DNA of 64,000 nucleotides, from the NCBI RefSeq assembly GCF_036226765.1, contig NZ_CP109017.1:5457001-5521000 (forward strand). The letters are read 5' to 3'. Positions 30,001 to 38,340 of this stretch are shown here, piece after piece. A program made the translations under genes and the position numbers. A model generated the notes under the pieces. It did not search any database. It saw only the letters and a program-made list of their open reading frames with translations, and had not been told where the DNA came from. Each line of letters starts with the position of its first letter. Within the stretch, counting starts at the first letter, position 1. Source of the DNA: Streptomyces sp. NBC_00670. GTDB lineage: Bacteria > Actinomycetota > Actinomycetes > Streptomycetales > Streptomycetaceae.

Positions 30001-30192
30001 ATCCTCGGGAGCGGAGGCGACGTCGTCACCGCTGGTGTCGTCCGACCCGCCCGCCGCGTTCTGCGTGTACCAGGCGGGCGCCGCATAGTCGATGGTGAAC
30101 TCGCCCGTCATCTCGATGGCGGACTCGGCGTCGGACTGGTCGTCGTCGGGTGTGGCCCAGCCCCCGCCGAACCCGTTCCGATCGCTGTTCAC
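27043..30192 (-). CDS. MinD/ParA-like ATPase with long Pro-rich N-terminus (EspI-like, T7SS)
   Basis: About 1049 residues from GTG 30192, which follows AGGAGG. The N-terminal 700 residues are disordered, first acidic Ala/Ser-rich and then Pro/Gln-rich with 27-residue repeats around QPGYGFPQPPAQP. The ATPase domain has the deviant Walker A KGGVGKTTTTTALGS, the switch-like AIDANPDAGTLG and the ILTDSGTGLLYSAM region. The C-terminus is again Pro/Gly/Gln-rich. The architecture matches EspI of mycobacterial ESX-1, a ParA-like protein with a proline-rich arm that regulates secretion. It is the distal minus-strand gene on this side of the T7SS locus. Confidence 0.85.
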   Translation of the reverse strand: MNSDRNGFGGGWATPDDDQSDAESAIEMTGEFTIDYAAPAWYTQNAAGGSDDTSGDDVASAPEDSSGAGTEAGAEEGGVSPAAAGGPAPVPAPAPAAASSPAPAPAAFPVPPVPAAAPATAPAEQGGPSAADGGAVDASNVSSGDGFPVWTPPAAPEPAQARGADAEGDGDLGSGATMMFSPAALKREFGERTTAEDAAGSREPGDGTSAPAATSAGEQSEGEQGGKGQSGGAGSASDGSARAGDFELGAPDSGASGDVADVADVATAAADEVSGEAEGVGSAGTDSPGTDAAGPGSSGTASSGTDSEAGAGGQVAASGDAVAGSPAGAATAGQAAPPEAAAAGQAASGDAAPGWMPPPVPETALPPLPPAYQPAAPAPAPTAPWPGAPRSSDASVPPAAAPASPGTGPEQSRPGLEQPAVPPQQPSQQPPLPPQAPQVPPAAQQPSAGWNQGAPPATPGPQPGYGFPQAPAAQPGPQPGPQAPDPATAQPGYGFPQPPAQPTPQTGPQAPEPAAPQPGYGFPQPPAQPTPQAGPQAPDPATAQPGYGFPQQGGAPVPTPPAPFGQPQGQAPAAPAPGFPPAGPQPQPSGYGFPPPPAQPQPGPQGQAPQAPQAPQPPQPAQPPVDPRAGAAWPQPVQHDQRQPTNPGAAPLGYTAAVELSSDRLLNNKKQKAKSSRPAGGGGRFKLGGKKEEAERQRKLELIRTPVLSCYRIAVISLKGGVGKTTTTTALGSTLATERQDKILAIDANPDAGTLGRRVRRETGATIRDLVQAIPYLNSYMDIRRFTSQSPSGLEIIANDVDPAVSTTFNDEDYRRAIDVLGKQYPIILTDSGTGLLYSAMRGVLDLADQLIIISTPSVDGASSASTTLDWLSAHGYADLVSRSITVISGVRETGKMIKVEDIVSHFETRCRGVVVVPFDEHLAAGAELDLDMMRPKVREAYFTLAAMVAEDIARHQQSHGLWTSDGNPPPVAAPPMPGQPLPAGPGAPGAPGYYGGYAGAVPPQVPYGQPGGQPAGQPQPGGQPGAAPPQPGAVPPAGGQQPPYPPAQ
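28544..28790 (-). repeat. 81-bp in-frame repeats in the EspI-like gene
   Basis: Three tandem units of 81-84 bp begin at GGGAACCCGTAGCC positions near 28545, 28626 and 28707. They encode 27-residue Pro/Gln repeats. The unit preserves the frame, so copy number may vary between strains without breaking the protein. Confidence 0.8.
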
Positions 30193-30265
30193 AATTCCTC
30201 CTGGTGTGGTCGAGCGTCCTCGTGCCGTGCTGGGGCAACCACTCTCGCCGTGTGAGTTGTGTGAT

Positions 30266-30313
30266 GTCGTCCGACTCCGCCCGACCCTGTCCGACGTCGT
30301 CCGAATCCGCCCG
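30266..30313 (-). promoter_or_regulatory. Direct repeats upstream of the EspI-like gene
   Basis: GTCGTCCGA(C/A)TCCGCCCG occurs at 30266-30283 and 30296-30313, spaced 30 bp, 74 bp before the GTG start. The gap 30193-30507 holds no gene; these repeats are its clearest signal and may be a regulator site. Confidence 0.45.
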
Positions 30314-30507
30314 GTTCTCCCCCTGGCGGGCCGACGGCCCGCCACGGTTCCGGTGTCGCGCCCTGTCCCAGCCTAATCACCACAAGCGTCCCCAGGGCAG
30401 GGCCGCCCACCCCTCCACTCCTCCACACTCCGTCGTCACACACCCGATCCGCCCCCGTCTGGCCCCACCGACACCGAACGAATCGGATGAACCGGCGGAA
30501 AACCCGC

Positions 30508-32055
30508 TCACCGGTCCTGATTCGTCTTCGGCATCGGCAGGGACTCCGCACGCCGGGTGACACTCTCCAGGCCGACCACCAGCCACTGCCACGTCTTCTT
30601 CTCCGGACCGGACGCCGTCTTGGAGCCGAAGAAGACGCGCCCGTCCTCGACCCGGATGTCGCTCAACGTCTGCGACGTCAACGTCCAGCCCTCCGACGGC
30701 AGATCGAAGTACAGATACGGAGTCACCTTGCCGCTCTCCGGATCCAGGCTCATCAGCGCCATGGGGGAGATGTGGTCGCTGCTCTCGCGCAGCGCCAGCA
30801 GCCGGTCTCCGCTCATCCGCAGCGGATACAGCAGCGCGTCGCGCCCGGAGTCGAACTTCTTGACCGTCTTCCCGGTCCTCAGGTCGAAGCCCACGATCCA
30901 GTTGGCGTTGTTGATGAGGTCACCCTGCTCCTCGCTCATCAGGAAGACCTGTCCGTCGCCGACGACGATCGTCGGGCAATTCTCCACATTGAGATAGTCC
31001 ACGTCGTCGACGCACTCGGAGACGTACTTGCCCTTCTGCACGCGGATGGTGGCCAGGTACCTGCCGTGCTCGTCGAGCGAGAGGACATCGGTGATCTCGA
31101 CGTCACCGGCCGCCACCGCGAGCACCGCCGGATCGCTGGACACCAGCCGGACGTCCGTGACGTTCTTCGCCACCGCGTACGTCCACACGGTGTGCCCCGT
31201 ACGGGCGTCGACCTTTCGTATCCTGTACGCCGACTGGCCCGCGGGCTTGGAGTCGTCCCGGCACTCGAGCCGTATCAGCAGGGCCTTGCCACCGCCGGCG
31301 CCCATGTGCATGCACGCGTTTGTGCTCTTGTTCCGCCACAGCAGTTTCCCGTCGTCCATGTTGTACGCGTCCGTGCCGTTGCCCCAGGTGACGGCCACCG
31401 TGGCATGTGCGAGGGTCACGCTGGGCGTCGCCTGGAGGGCGGAGGTGTCGGGCGCGCCGGGCTTGCCGCTCACCCTCGCCGGGGGAATCTTCTTCGTCCA
31501 CACGGTCTTGCCGTCGTCGAGGTCCACGAACGCGACCCGGTCGCACAGGGCGTGCTTGTCGGCGTTCTCCCGGAAGAGGATCGCGGTGCGGTTCTCGACG
31601 CTGACCCGCCGCGTCGTCCCACAGATCGGCCCGTCGAACCGGATGCTCCAGGTCTCGTCGCCCGCGACCGAGTCGGTGCCTATCTCGAACCCGAGCAGGG
31701 TCCGGTTGATCCCCTTGGCGAGGATCCTGTCGGTCGCCCACATGCCCGGCATGTCGTACATCTCGCCGGCGGACATGTCGTCGGCGGAGAACCGGAAGGC
31801 GAGCGCTCCCGTGGCGCTGGCCGGCCGCTTCTCGACCGTCTCCCTGACATCTAGCCGGCTCGGGGCGCCGGCCGCCTTCTCCGGCTCCTCCCCGGAGGAC
31901 GAGCCGTTCACGGCCCAGACCACCACGGACCCCAGGACGAGCACGACGGCCAGAACGGCCGCGACCACGCCGAACGTCCTTCTTCGCTTCTTGCGCTGAT
32001 CGTCCGCCGTCACGGCGGACTGTGTGTACATCGAGGGAGGCGGGCCGAAACTCAC
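30508..32055 (-). CDS. Single-pass membrane protein with PQQ-like beta-propeller
   Basis: A 515-residue protein. A short cytosolic tail with RKKRRR precedes one transmembrane helix (FGVVAAVLAVVLVLGSVVVW). The extracellular part has repeated propeller blades of the type VAFVDLDDGKTVWTKK, YNMDDGKLLWRNK, VDARTGHTVWTYA and GFDLRTGKTVKKFDSG. PQQ-like propellers of this kind usually serve as extracellular scaffolds or binding proteins rather than enzymes. The GTG start follows GGAAGGA. It lies among T7SS genes and is probably a locus-specific accessory component. Exact role unknown. Confidence 0.8.
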   Translation of the reverse strand: MSFGPPPSMYTQSAVTADDQRKKRRRTFGVVAAVLAVVLVLGSVVVWAVNGSSSGEEPEKAAGAPSRLDVRETVEKRPASATGALAFRFSADDMSAGEMYDMPGMWATDRILAKGINRTLLGFEIGTDSVAGDETWSIRFDGPICGTTRRVSVENRTAILFRENADKHALCDRVAFVDLDDGKTVWTKKIPPARVSGKPGAPDTSALQATPSVTLAHATVAVTWGNGTDAYNMDDGKLLWRNKSTNACMHMGAGGGKALLIRLECRDDSKPAGQSAYRIRKVDARTGHTVWTYAVAKNVTDVRLVSSDPAVLAVAAGDVEITDVLSLDEHGRYLATIRVQKGKYVSECVDDVDYLNVENCPTIVVGDGQVFLMSEEQGDLINNANWIVGFDLRTGKTVKKFDSGRDALLYPLRMSGDRLLALRESSDHISPMALMSLDPESGKVTPYLYFDLPSEGWTLTSQTLSDIRVEDGRVFFGSKTASGPEKKTWQWLVVGLESVTRRAESLPMPKTNQDR

Positions 32056-32279
32056 GCAGCAAAATCCTTCCGTTCACTGCTTCCATTGCTTGAAGTGCGA
32101 GGGCGCACGGGACCGGTGGAGCGCACGGAGACCGACGGAGCGGAGCGCACGCCCGGACGTGTCCGGACGCGACGGACCGGACGGCGACGACGGGGGAGGA
32201 GCCGTGGACGTACCCGCGCCCGTCTGCCGCGGGGCGGCGCGGGCGCACCGGTCCGCCCCCGCCGGACGATGAGCGGCCG

Positions 32280-33194
32280 TCAGTCCATCCGGCGTGGCGT
32301 CCCCAGTAGCCCGACCTCGGCGTCCGTGGGCTGTGTCATCACGTACTGCCGGTCGCGCTCGGTGCACCAGAGCGTCATGCCGTCGTGCAGCGTGGGCAGC
32401 GCGTCGGTCTCGGAGCGGGGGAGCACCATGGTGCGGCCCAGCTCGGCCGCCTCGTCGGGCGAGACCCGCTGCACCCCCACCAGCCGCGCCTGCCGTATGA
32501 GCCGCGGAGCGACCGGGCTGAGGTACGGCAACAGCGTCAGCACCGCCTGCCACGGCCCGGACACCACCCGCCCGCGCGGCGGCCGCATGCCGCAGTCCCG
32601 CACCACCAGCACCGGAGTGCCGGCCGAGGCGCCCTGCGGCGGCACCCGCCCCACGTCGTACACGGCGAGCCCGTTCTGCCCGCCGCCCATGGCGTGCACC
32701 ATCTGCACCCAGGCCTGCGGCCGTCCGGTCTCCACGGCCACCCGCGCGCCCGTCGCCGCCGTGCGCAGCGCCAGCACCTGTGCCGTCCACAGCCCGCCGA
32801 TCAGTACGACGTCGTACGGGGTGGGCCTGTTGATGCCCAGCACGGCCGGTCTGCCCCCGGCGTCCACACCGGCCACGACACCGTCGTCCCCGAGGGGCAG
32901 ACAGAGCGCGTCCAGGTCCTGGGCGGGCAGCGAGTGGCGCCCGTGCCGGGGCCCGACCAGCCCGCGCCCGCGCCCGAGCCCGTGCCGCAACCACCCGCCG
33001 ATCCCGGACCGCCGAGCCGGGTCCGCACCAGGCGCCGTGCCGGTGCCCGGAACGACGGATGGCGCCACCGGCGCCACCGGCCCCGACCCCGGCCCCGGCA
33101 CGCCCGGCGGCGGCACCGGAACACCCGATCCCGGCATCGAAACCCCCGGTGCGGGCATCGGAACACCCGCCGGAGGCGTCGGAACAGTCGTCAC
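32280..33194 (-). CDS. T7SS-locus protein of unknown function, Pro-rich N-terminus
   Basis: A 304-residue protein I do not recognise. The first 60 residues are Pro/Gly/Val-rich (VPMPAPGVSMPGSGVPVP); the rest is a compact alpha/beta sequence (LDALCLPLGDDGVVAGVDA, DVVLIGGLWTAQVLALRTAA, LWCTERDRQYVMTQPTDAEV) without a membrane segment. Its GTG start overlaps the stop of eccE (GTGA), so translation is coupled to the secretion apparatus. A cytosolic accessory to the T7SS is the simplest reading. Confidence 0.75.
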   Translation of the reverse strand: MTTVPTPPAGVPMPAPGVSMPGSGVPVPPPGVPGPGSGPVAPVAPSVVPGTGTAPGADPARRSGIGGWLRHGLGRGRGLVGPRHGRHSLPAQDLDALCLPLGDDGVVAGVDAGGRPAVLGINRPTPYDVVLIGGLWTAQVLALRTAATGARVAVETGRPQAWVQMVHAMGGGQNGLAVYDVGRVPPQGASAGTPVLVVRDCGMRPPRGRVVSGPWQAVLTLLPYLSPVAPRLIRQARLVGVQRVSPDEAAELGRTMVLPRSETDALPTLHDGMTLWCTERDRQYVMTQPTDAEVGLLGTPRRMD

Positions 33195-34525
33195 CGTGCG
33201 CCTCCCAGGGGAAGCGTGGCCAGCATGCCGGGCACCTGCTCGCGGTCCAGCCTGACCAGTCCGGCACCGGCCTGCCGCGCCGTGTCCTGCAACGCCCGCC
33301 GGGCGGCGACCAGTTCCTCGTCACTGCGCCCGGTCACCCGCAGGTGCCCGCACAGCGACACCTCCTGCCGCTCGCCCCGCGCGAGGGTGAGGCTGAACGT
33401 CGTGGCCAGCGCGGGTATCGCGGTGACCCGGGCGAGGAACCGCGGCAGCGACTCGGCCCCGCCCAGCCGCGGCCACCGCCCCATCCAGTACGTCGTGTGC
33501 CGACGGTTGTCGCACCGCCAGTTCCGCCCCGACTCCTGCGTCCGCCGCTCGCGCGCCGTACCGCGCCCCGCCTCGGCGGTCACCAGCGGATTGGCGCAGG
33601 CGGAGGTGGCGAGCGCGGCGATCAGCCCCTCCTCGTCGAGCACCGTGACCCGGAAACCCGCACCGGTCAGCCGGCTCGCCAGATGGTCGGCGACGCGCAC
33701 CACGCACTTCTGCGCCCCGGCCAGACCGCCCCCGCGCGCGGCCACGGCCTCCGGACACAGCTCCGGATCGAACTTCAGCGCGATCCAGGTGATCCGCACG
33801 GCCGGGGTCCCCGTCTGCTGCTGGAGCGGCAGGTAGTTGGCGACGGCCACCGACTGCTGCGGCAGATGCAGCGCCGGCGCCGGCTGCGTGTGGAGCACGA
33901 TCTGCGCCGACTCCAGCCGTATCCCGTCCACCTCGAGCGCGTCCCGCACCAGCCCGAGCGGCAACGGCTGCCGGCTCAACTCGGCCCGCAACGCCGTCGC
34001 CCCGGCCTCCACCTGCAACACGGCGCTGACGAACGACCCGTCCCCGACCAGCCCGACCGACCGCCGATCACGCACCCCAGAGGAGTACGTCCGCAGGTCC
34101 GGCTCACACTCCAACGCGGGCACCAGAGCCGGCTCCGTGCCGGGCGGTATCGCGGTGGCCGCCGCCCGCCGCTGCCGCGCCCTCAACCCGCGCGCGGTCA
34201 CCAGCCATTCGGGCAGGGAACGGCCTCTGCGGCGCACCACGGCCAGCAGCACGAACCCCACCGCGACGACCGCGGCCGGCATCAGGGCGAGCGGGCTCAC
34301 CACCCAGCCGACGACCAGCACGGCGACCGCCAGTTCGAGCAGCACGAGCCGTTGCACCCGGAACGATCCGGCCTGGGCGAGCCGCATCCTGAACTGCGGC
34401 GCCTCTCCGGCCCGCACGCCGTCGGAACCCGCCGGCCACTGCCGGGAGGGATCCTGCACCGGCGGCCGGGACCCCTGCGAACCCGCGCGCCCGCGCGGTC
34501 GTGACCGCGTACCGGAAGCCCTCAC
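33191..34525 (-). CDS. eccE: Type VII secretion protein EccE
   Basis: About 444 residues from GTG 34525. After a basic N-terminus come two adjacent transmembrane helices (LVLLELAVAVLVVGWVVSPL, LMPAAVVAVGFVLLAVVRRR). A long soluble domain with the EccE-like pattern follows: LLVRxRR-type junction, VQVEAGATALRAELSRQPLP, CANPLVTAEAGRG and RRHTTYWMGRWP. In mycobacteria EccE sits at the edge of the EccBCD membrane complex. The gene is divergent from eccB. The start choice rests on a purine-rich GGGGGAA upstream and is moderately certain. Confidence 0.85.
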   Translation of the reverse strand: MRASGTRSRPRGRAGSQGSRPPVQDPSRQWPAGSDGVRAGEAPQFRMRLAQAGSFRVQRLVLLELAVAVLVVGWVVSPLALMPAAVVAVGFVLLAVVRRRGRSLPEWLVTARGLRARQRRAAATAIPPGTEPALVPALECEPDLRTYSSGVRDRRSVGLVGDGSFVSAVLQVEAGATALRAELSRQPLPLGLVRDALEVDGIRLESAQIVLHTQPAPALHLPQQSVAVANYLPLQQQTGTPAVRITWIALKFDPELCPEAVAARGGGLAGAQKCVVRVADHLASRLTGAGFRVTVLDEEGLIAALATSACANPLVTAEAGRGTARERRTQESGRNWRCDNRRHTTYWMGRWPRLGGAESLPRFLARVTAIPALATTFSLTLARGERQEVSLCGHLRVTGRSDEELVAARRALQDTARQAGAGLVRLDREQVPGMLATLPLGGAR

Positions 34526-34720
34526 CGTATTCCCCCGTCCTGCCCCTGCCCTGCTCACCACCGGGCGGTACGGACACCGCACTTGGACCCCGGAAAGGCC
34601 CAGGTACCCTACCCGCTCCACCAGTCCCCACGGACACCATGCATAGTAGGGGGCGGGTCTGACATCGCAGGGCGGGGGCGGGTTCCCGCGGGTGCGACAA
34701 CGGGGGAGAAACAGGCACTC

Positions 34721-36268
34721 ATGGCATCACGGCGGGACGAACTCAACGCCTACACGTTCGCGAAGAGGCGTACCCTCGCCGCCTTCCTCCAACCCTCGCC
34801 GTCCGGCTCGGAGGAAGGGGCGCCCAGGCCGCTGCGCGCGGTGGTGCCGAGCCTGGTCGCAGGCGCGCTGACGCTGGCCGTCTTCGGCGCCTGGGGGATG
34901 TTCCAGCCCACCGCGCCCTCCGACTGGGACAAGCCCGGCACCCGCGTCATCGTCGGCAAGCAGTCCACGACCCGTTACGTCGTCCTCAAGACCGGGAAGA
35001 CCACCCGGCTGCACCCGGTCCTCAACCTCGCCTCCGCACGCCTGCTGATGAACGGCGCCGACTACGAGGTCATCCAGGTCGGCGACAAGATCCTCGACTC
35101 GGGCAAGCTGCCGCGCGGCCCCATCCTCGGCATCCCCTACGCTCCGGACCGGCTGCCGTCGGCCGACGAGGCGGGCCGGGACAAGCGCTGGGCGGTCTGC
35201 GAACAGCCCGGCGGCAAGGGCGAGACCGTCCAGCAGGCGACGTTCGTCCTGGCGCAGCGGGACGCGGACACGATGGACGACGCACACCGTCTCTCCGGCG
35301 GCGACGTCCTCTACGTCCGCACCCGCGCCGGCGACCGTTACCTCGTCGACGCGCACGGGACGTCCTACGCCGTCACGGGGAAGGAGTCCGCCGCGTTGAC
35401 GACCGCGCTCGTCGGCACCCGCGCGCCGCAACTCGTCAGCAAGGAATGGCTCGCCACCCTCCACGAGGGCGACGACATCCGGTTCCCGCAGCTGCCGGCC
35501 GGCGTCGGCACGCCCGCGCGCGTGCCGGGCGGGCTGTCGGACGCGGAGAACAGGGTCGGCATGGTCCTCAGGGCCGAGACCGGCGAGGGCACCAAGTACT
35601 ACGTCGTGCTGCCCGGCGAGGTGCGCCCGGTCAGCGAGTTCACCGCCTGGCTGCTCATCTCCTCGCCCCAGACGACCGTGCTGAACATGAACGGCCAGGC
35701 GCGCACGGTGGGACTGCAGGACTTCACCGCCGCCCCCGAACCGTTCGCCGGGCAGCCCGCGAACTGGCCCCGCGAGCGGGCCCGGCAGGTCAACTCCGTC
35801 TCCGCGGCGTCCACGGACTCCGGTTCGAGTCGCGCGGGCCGCGACACGGTGTGCAGCGTGCTGCGCGACGTCGGCGAGGACAACACCACCACGCTGAGCA
35901 CCTGGGCCGGCCCCGGCTACCCGCTGGAGAACACCGCCGACGGCACCAGCACTTACGTCACCCCCGGCACCGGTCTGCTCTACACCCAGTTCCAGGGCAC
36001 CGAGACCGGCGCCGGCGCCCTCTTCCTGATCACCGACACGGGCCTGCGGTACGCCGTCCAGGCCAACGGCGACAGCGACAGCCGTACGTCGAGGATCGGC
36101 GCGGACGGCAAGAAGAGCTCCGACGGCACCCCCGAGCCCAGCGAGGCCCAGGTCAAGCTCGGCTACGAGAACGTCCGGCCCGCCAAGGTGCCCGCCGCCT
36201 GGTCGGAGCTGCTGGCGAAGGGGCCCCGGCTGGACACCAACAGCGCGCGGCAGCCGCAGGGCTCGTGA
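34721..36268 (+). CDS. eccB: Type VII secretion protein EccB
   Basis: A 515-residue protein that starts MASRRDELNAYTFAKRRTLAAF, the typical EccB cytosolic head. One transmembrane helix follows (VVPSLVAGALTLAVFGAWGMF). The extracellular repeat domain has the family segments LNLASARLL, RGPILGIPYAPDRLPSA, LLYTQFQGTETGAG and LFLITDTGLRYAV. EccB forms the extracytoplasmic part of the ESX core complex. ATG 34721 follows GGGGGAGAAA. It is followed after 74 bases by mycP. Confidence 0.95.
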   Translation: MASRRDELNAYTFAKRRTLAAFLQPSPSGSEEGAPRPLRAVVPSLVAGALTLAVFGAWGMFQPTAPSDWDKPGTRVIVGKQSTTRYVVLKTGKTTRLHPVLNLASARLLMNGADYEVIQVGDKILDSGKLPRGPILGIPYAPDRLPSADEAGRDKRWAVCEQPGGKGETVQQATFVLAQRDADTMDDAHRLSGGDVLYVRTRAGDRYLVDAHGTSYAVTGKESAALTTALVGTRAPQLVSKEWLATLHEGDDIRFPQLPAGVGTPARVPGGLSDAENRVGMVLRAETGEGTKYYVVLPGEVRPVSEFTAWLLISSPQTTVLNMNGQARTVGLQDFTAAPEPFAGQPANWPRERARQVNSVSAASTDSGSSRAGRDTVCSVLRDVGEDNTTTLSTWAGPGYPLENTADGTSTYVTPGTGLLYTQFQGTETGAGALFLITDTGLRYAVQANGDSDSRTSRIGADGKKSSDGTPEPSEAQVKLGYENVRPAKVPAAWSELLAKGPRLDTNSARQPQGS

Positions 36269-36290
36269 GCCGTCCCGTCCGGGGGACGGC
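36269..36290 (+). promoter_or_regulatory. Hairpin between eccB and mycP
   Basis: 8-bp stem GCCGTCCC / GGGACGGC with a 6-base loop, directly after the eccB stop. It is followed by three copies of CACGAGGAA (36291, 36304, 36322) before the mycP ribosome-binding site. Possible mRNA processing or attenuation. Confidence 0.45.
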
Positions 36291-36342
36291 CACGAGGAAC
36301 GGACACGAGGAAGCACCGGAAGCACGAGGAAGAAGGAGCGCC

Positions 36343-37635
36343 GTGGGAGTGCTGCCGACGAGGGCGGCTCCGGTGACCGCCGCCGTACTGCCGACGAGGG
36401 CGGCCCTGCTGACCGCCGCCGTGCTGCTGACCGGCCTGGGCACCGGCACCGTCCCGCAGGCGGCCCTTGATCCGCAGGCGGCGTCCGTCCCGCGGACGGT
36501 TCCCGTCCGGCTGGACGGGAACGGCGCATGTACGTTCCCCGCAAAGCAGATCAAGGGAACCCCCTGGTTCCTCCAGCGCGTGCTGCTCGACCAGCTGTGG
36601 CAGGGCACCGAAAAGGGCAAGGGCGTCCGCGTGGCCGTCATCGACACCGGTGTGGACGACAAGAACCCGCAGCTCGCACCGGTCGTCGACGAGGCGGCCG
36701 GCCGCGACTACCTGGGCGGGAAGAAGGGCGGCGACCCGACCGACGACGAGGTGGGCCACGGCACGAAGGTCGCCGGCATCATCGCGGCCCGCCCCCGCGA
36801 GGGCACGGGCTTCGTCGGTCTCGCGCCCAACGCCACCATCATCCCCATCCGGCAGAACGACGCCGACAGCAGCGGCGATTCGGACACCATGGCGCAGGCG
36901 ATCAGCTACGCCGTCTCCCAAGGCGCCGACGTCATCAACATCTCGCAGGACACCACCAAGCCGCTCTCGGCCACCTCCGACCTGGCGCGGGCGGTGCGCG
37001 AGGCGATCGGCAAGGGCGTCGTCGTGGTCGCGTCGGCGGGCAACGACGGCCTGGACGGCAAGACGAAGGCCACCTATCCGGCCGCCTTCGAGGGCGTCCT
37101 GGCCGTGGCCTCCTCCGACCGGAACAACGAACGCGCGTCCTTCTCGCAGGCGGGTTCGTTCGTCGGCGTGGCCGCGCCCGGCGTGGACATCGTCTCCACC
37201 GTCCCCGGCGGCGGCCAGTGCGCCGACAACGGCACCAGCTTCTCCGCCCCGTTCGTCGCGGGCGTCGCCGCACTCCTGAAGGAGAAGCACCCCGACTGGG
37301 CCCCGGCCCAGATCATCACCCAGATCGAACAGACGGCCGAGCGTGTCGTCAACGGTCACGACAACTTCGTCGGCTGGGGCGTCGTCGACCCCGTCCGCGC
37401 CGTCCAGGAGTCGGACCTGACCGATCCGCCGTCCACCCCGTCCCCCGATTCCGGCCCCACCGGCCGGCCCGCCCCCGACGTGGCACCGTTCTCCCTCGCG
37501 GAGACCCCCGAGGAGCGCGACCGGCGGTACGCCGTCTACGCCGTCGGCGCGACCGTCGTCATGGCGACGCTCATCACCGGGTCGGCGGTCGTCGCGCGGG
37601 ACGTACGGCGACGCCGGAGGCACCCATCAGGGTGA
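36343..37635 (+). CDS. mycP: Type VII secretion-associated subtilisin-like serine protease (mycosin), copy 1
   Basis: A 430-residue membrane-anchored subtilase. The signal peptide is followed by the catalytic triad: Asp in RVAVIDTGVDDKNP, His in DEVGHGTKVAGI, Ser in NGTSFSAPFVAGVAALL, with the oxyanion Asn in VVASAGNDG. A C-terminal transmembrane helix (YAVGATVVMATLITGSAVV) and a basic tail anchor it outside the membrane. Mycosins stabilise ESX complexes and process substrates. The signal region holds a 12-residue tandem duplication (LPTRAAPVTAAV / LPTRAALLTAAV). GTG 36343 follows AGAAGGAG. Confidence 0.95.
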   Translation: MGVLPTRAAPVTAAVLPTRAALLTAAVLLTGLGTGTVPQAALDPQAASVPRTVPVRLDGNGACTFPAKQIKGTPWFLQRVLLDQLWQGTEKGKGVRVAVIDTGVDDKNPQLAPVVDEAAGRDYLGGKKGGDPTDDEVGHGTKVAGIIAARPREGTGFVGLAPNATIIPIRQNDADSSGDSDTMAQAISYAVSQGADVINISQDTTKPLSATSDLARAVREAIGKGVVVVASAGNDGLDGKTKATYPAAFEGVLAVASSDRNNERASFSQAGSFVGVAAPGVDIVSTVPGGGQCADNGTSFSAPFVAGVAALLKEKHPDWAPAQIITQIEQTAERVVNGHDNFVGWGVVDPVRAVQESDLTDPPSTPSPDSGPTGRPAPDVAPFSLAETPEERDRRYAVYAVGATVVMATLITGSAVVARDVRRRRRHPSG

Positions 37636-37715
37636 GGCGGGCATGCCGACGCTGGAGGAACACCTTCGGGTGAGGCCGGCACGCTGAGACGGGAGGAACA
37701 CCTTGGGTGAGGTGG
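37621..37715. repeat. Imperfect tandem repeat at the mycP 3' end
   Basis: About 38-40-bp units, each with a small hairpin (CACCxTCxGGGTGAGG) and GGAGGAACACCTT, starting at 37621, 37661 and 37699. It lies between the convergent mycP and DUF397 genes and probably provides termination. Confidence 0.6.
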
Positions 37716-37728
37716 CCCCGCCGACGCG

Positions 37729-38046
37729 TCACCGCGCCGCCGGCTCGTCCCCCTGCGCCGCCGCGAGCCCGCCGTTGTGCGCCGCGGGCTCCAGGTCGAA
37801 CTCGCCGTCCCGCGCGCCGAGGACGAAGGCCCGCCATTCGGCCTCCGTGTACCGCAGCACGGTCTCGGGGTCGAGCGAGGACCGCATGGCCACGGCACCG
37901 TCGGGCAGATAGGCGATCTCGACGCGCTCCTCGTGCTCCTCGGCACCGGGTGCGCAGTGCCACTCGACGCCGGAGATGTCGAGGGCGTACAGCTCGTCCC
38001 GCTCGCGCTCCTTGCGCGCCTTGATCTCCTCAGCTGTCTCAGTCAT
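37729..38046 (-). CDS. DUF397 domain protein
   Basis: A 105-residue protein. After a charged helix (EEIKARKERERDELY) comes the DUF397 pattern: VEWHCAPG, VEIAYLPDGAVAMRSSLDPE, then VLRYTEAEWRAFVLGARDGEFD. DUF397 proteins in Streptomyces are usually encoded next to an Xre-type HTH regulator and include developmental regulators of the BldB/WhiJ-associated group. Here no HTH gene is adjacent; the gene lies between mycP and the esx pair. It may control the T7SS, but that is inference. Confidence 0.85.
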   Translation of the reverse strand: MTETAEEIKARKERERDELYALDISGVEWHCAPGAEEHEERVEIAYLPDGAVAMRSSLDPETVLRYTEAEWRAFVLGARDGEFDLEPAAHNGGLAAAQGDEPAAR

Positions 38047-38176
38047 GCCGCAGCGACCCCTTCCGCGTGGTGAACACCGTGCCGGTCACAGTACTGGTCA
38101 CGGTACTGGCCGAAGGAACTCCCCTGTCCCGTCTTTGCAGTTGGAAGGACCATGTCCAGTGACTAGAGTGGCTGCG

Positions 38177-38196
38177 GATATCACACGTGTGGTATC
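38177..38196. promoter_or_regulatory. 20-bp palindrome upstream of the esx pair
   Basis: GATATCACACGTGTGGTATC is symmetric in 9 of 10 half-site positions. It lies 145 bp before the first WXG100 start and 131 bp before the divergent DUF397 start. It looks like a dimeric regulator's operator, possibly controlling both directions. Confidence 0.55.
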
Positions 38197-38340
38197 GCAC
38201 GGGGGCGGTGCGACGCTGCGACCGCGCGTCGCGCGGGACGTGGCATGTCTTGCCCGCCAGGAGAGCCGGGCTCACGAGTTCCGGCGAACCCGTCGCGGTG
38301 GTGAAGGTCGCCGCCGCTGCAAGAGGGAGGGCAAGAACGT

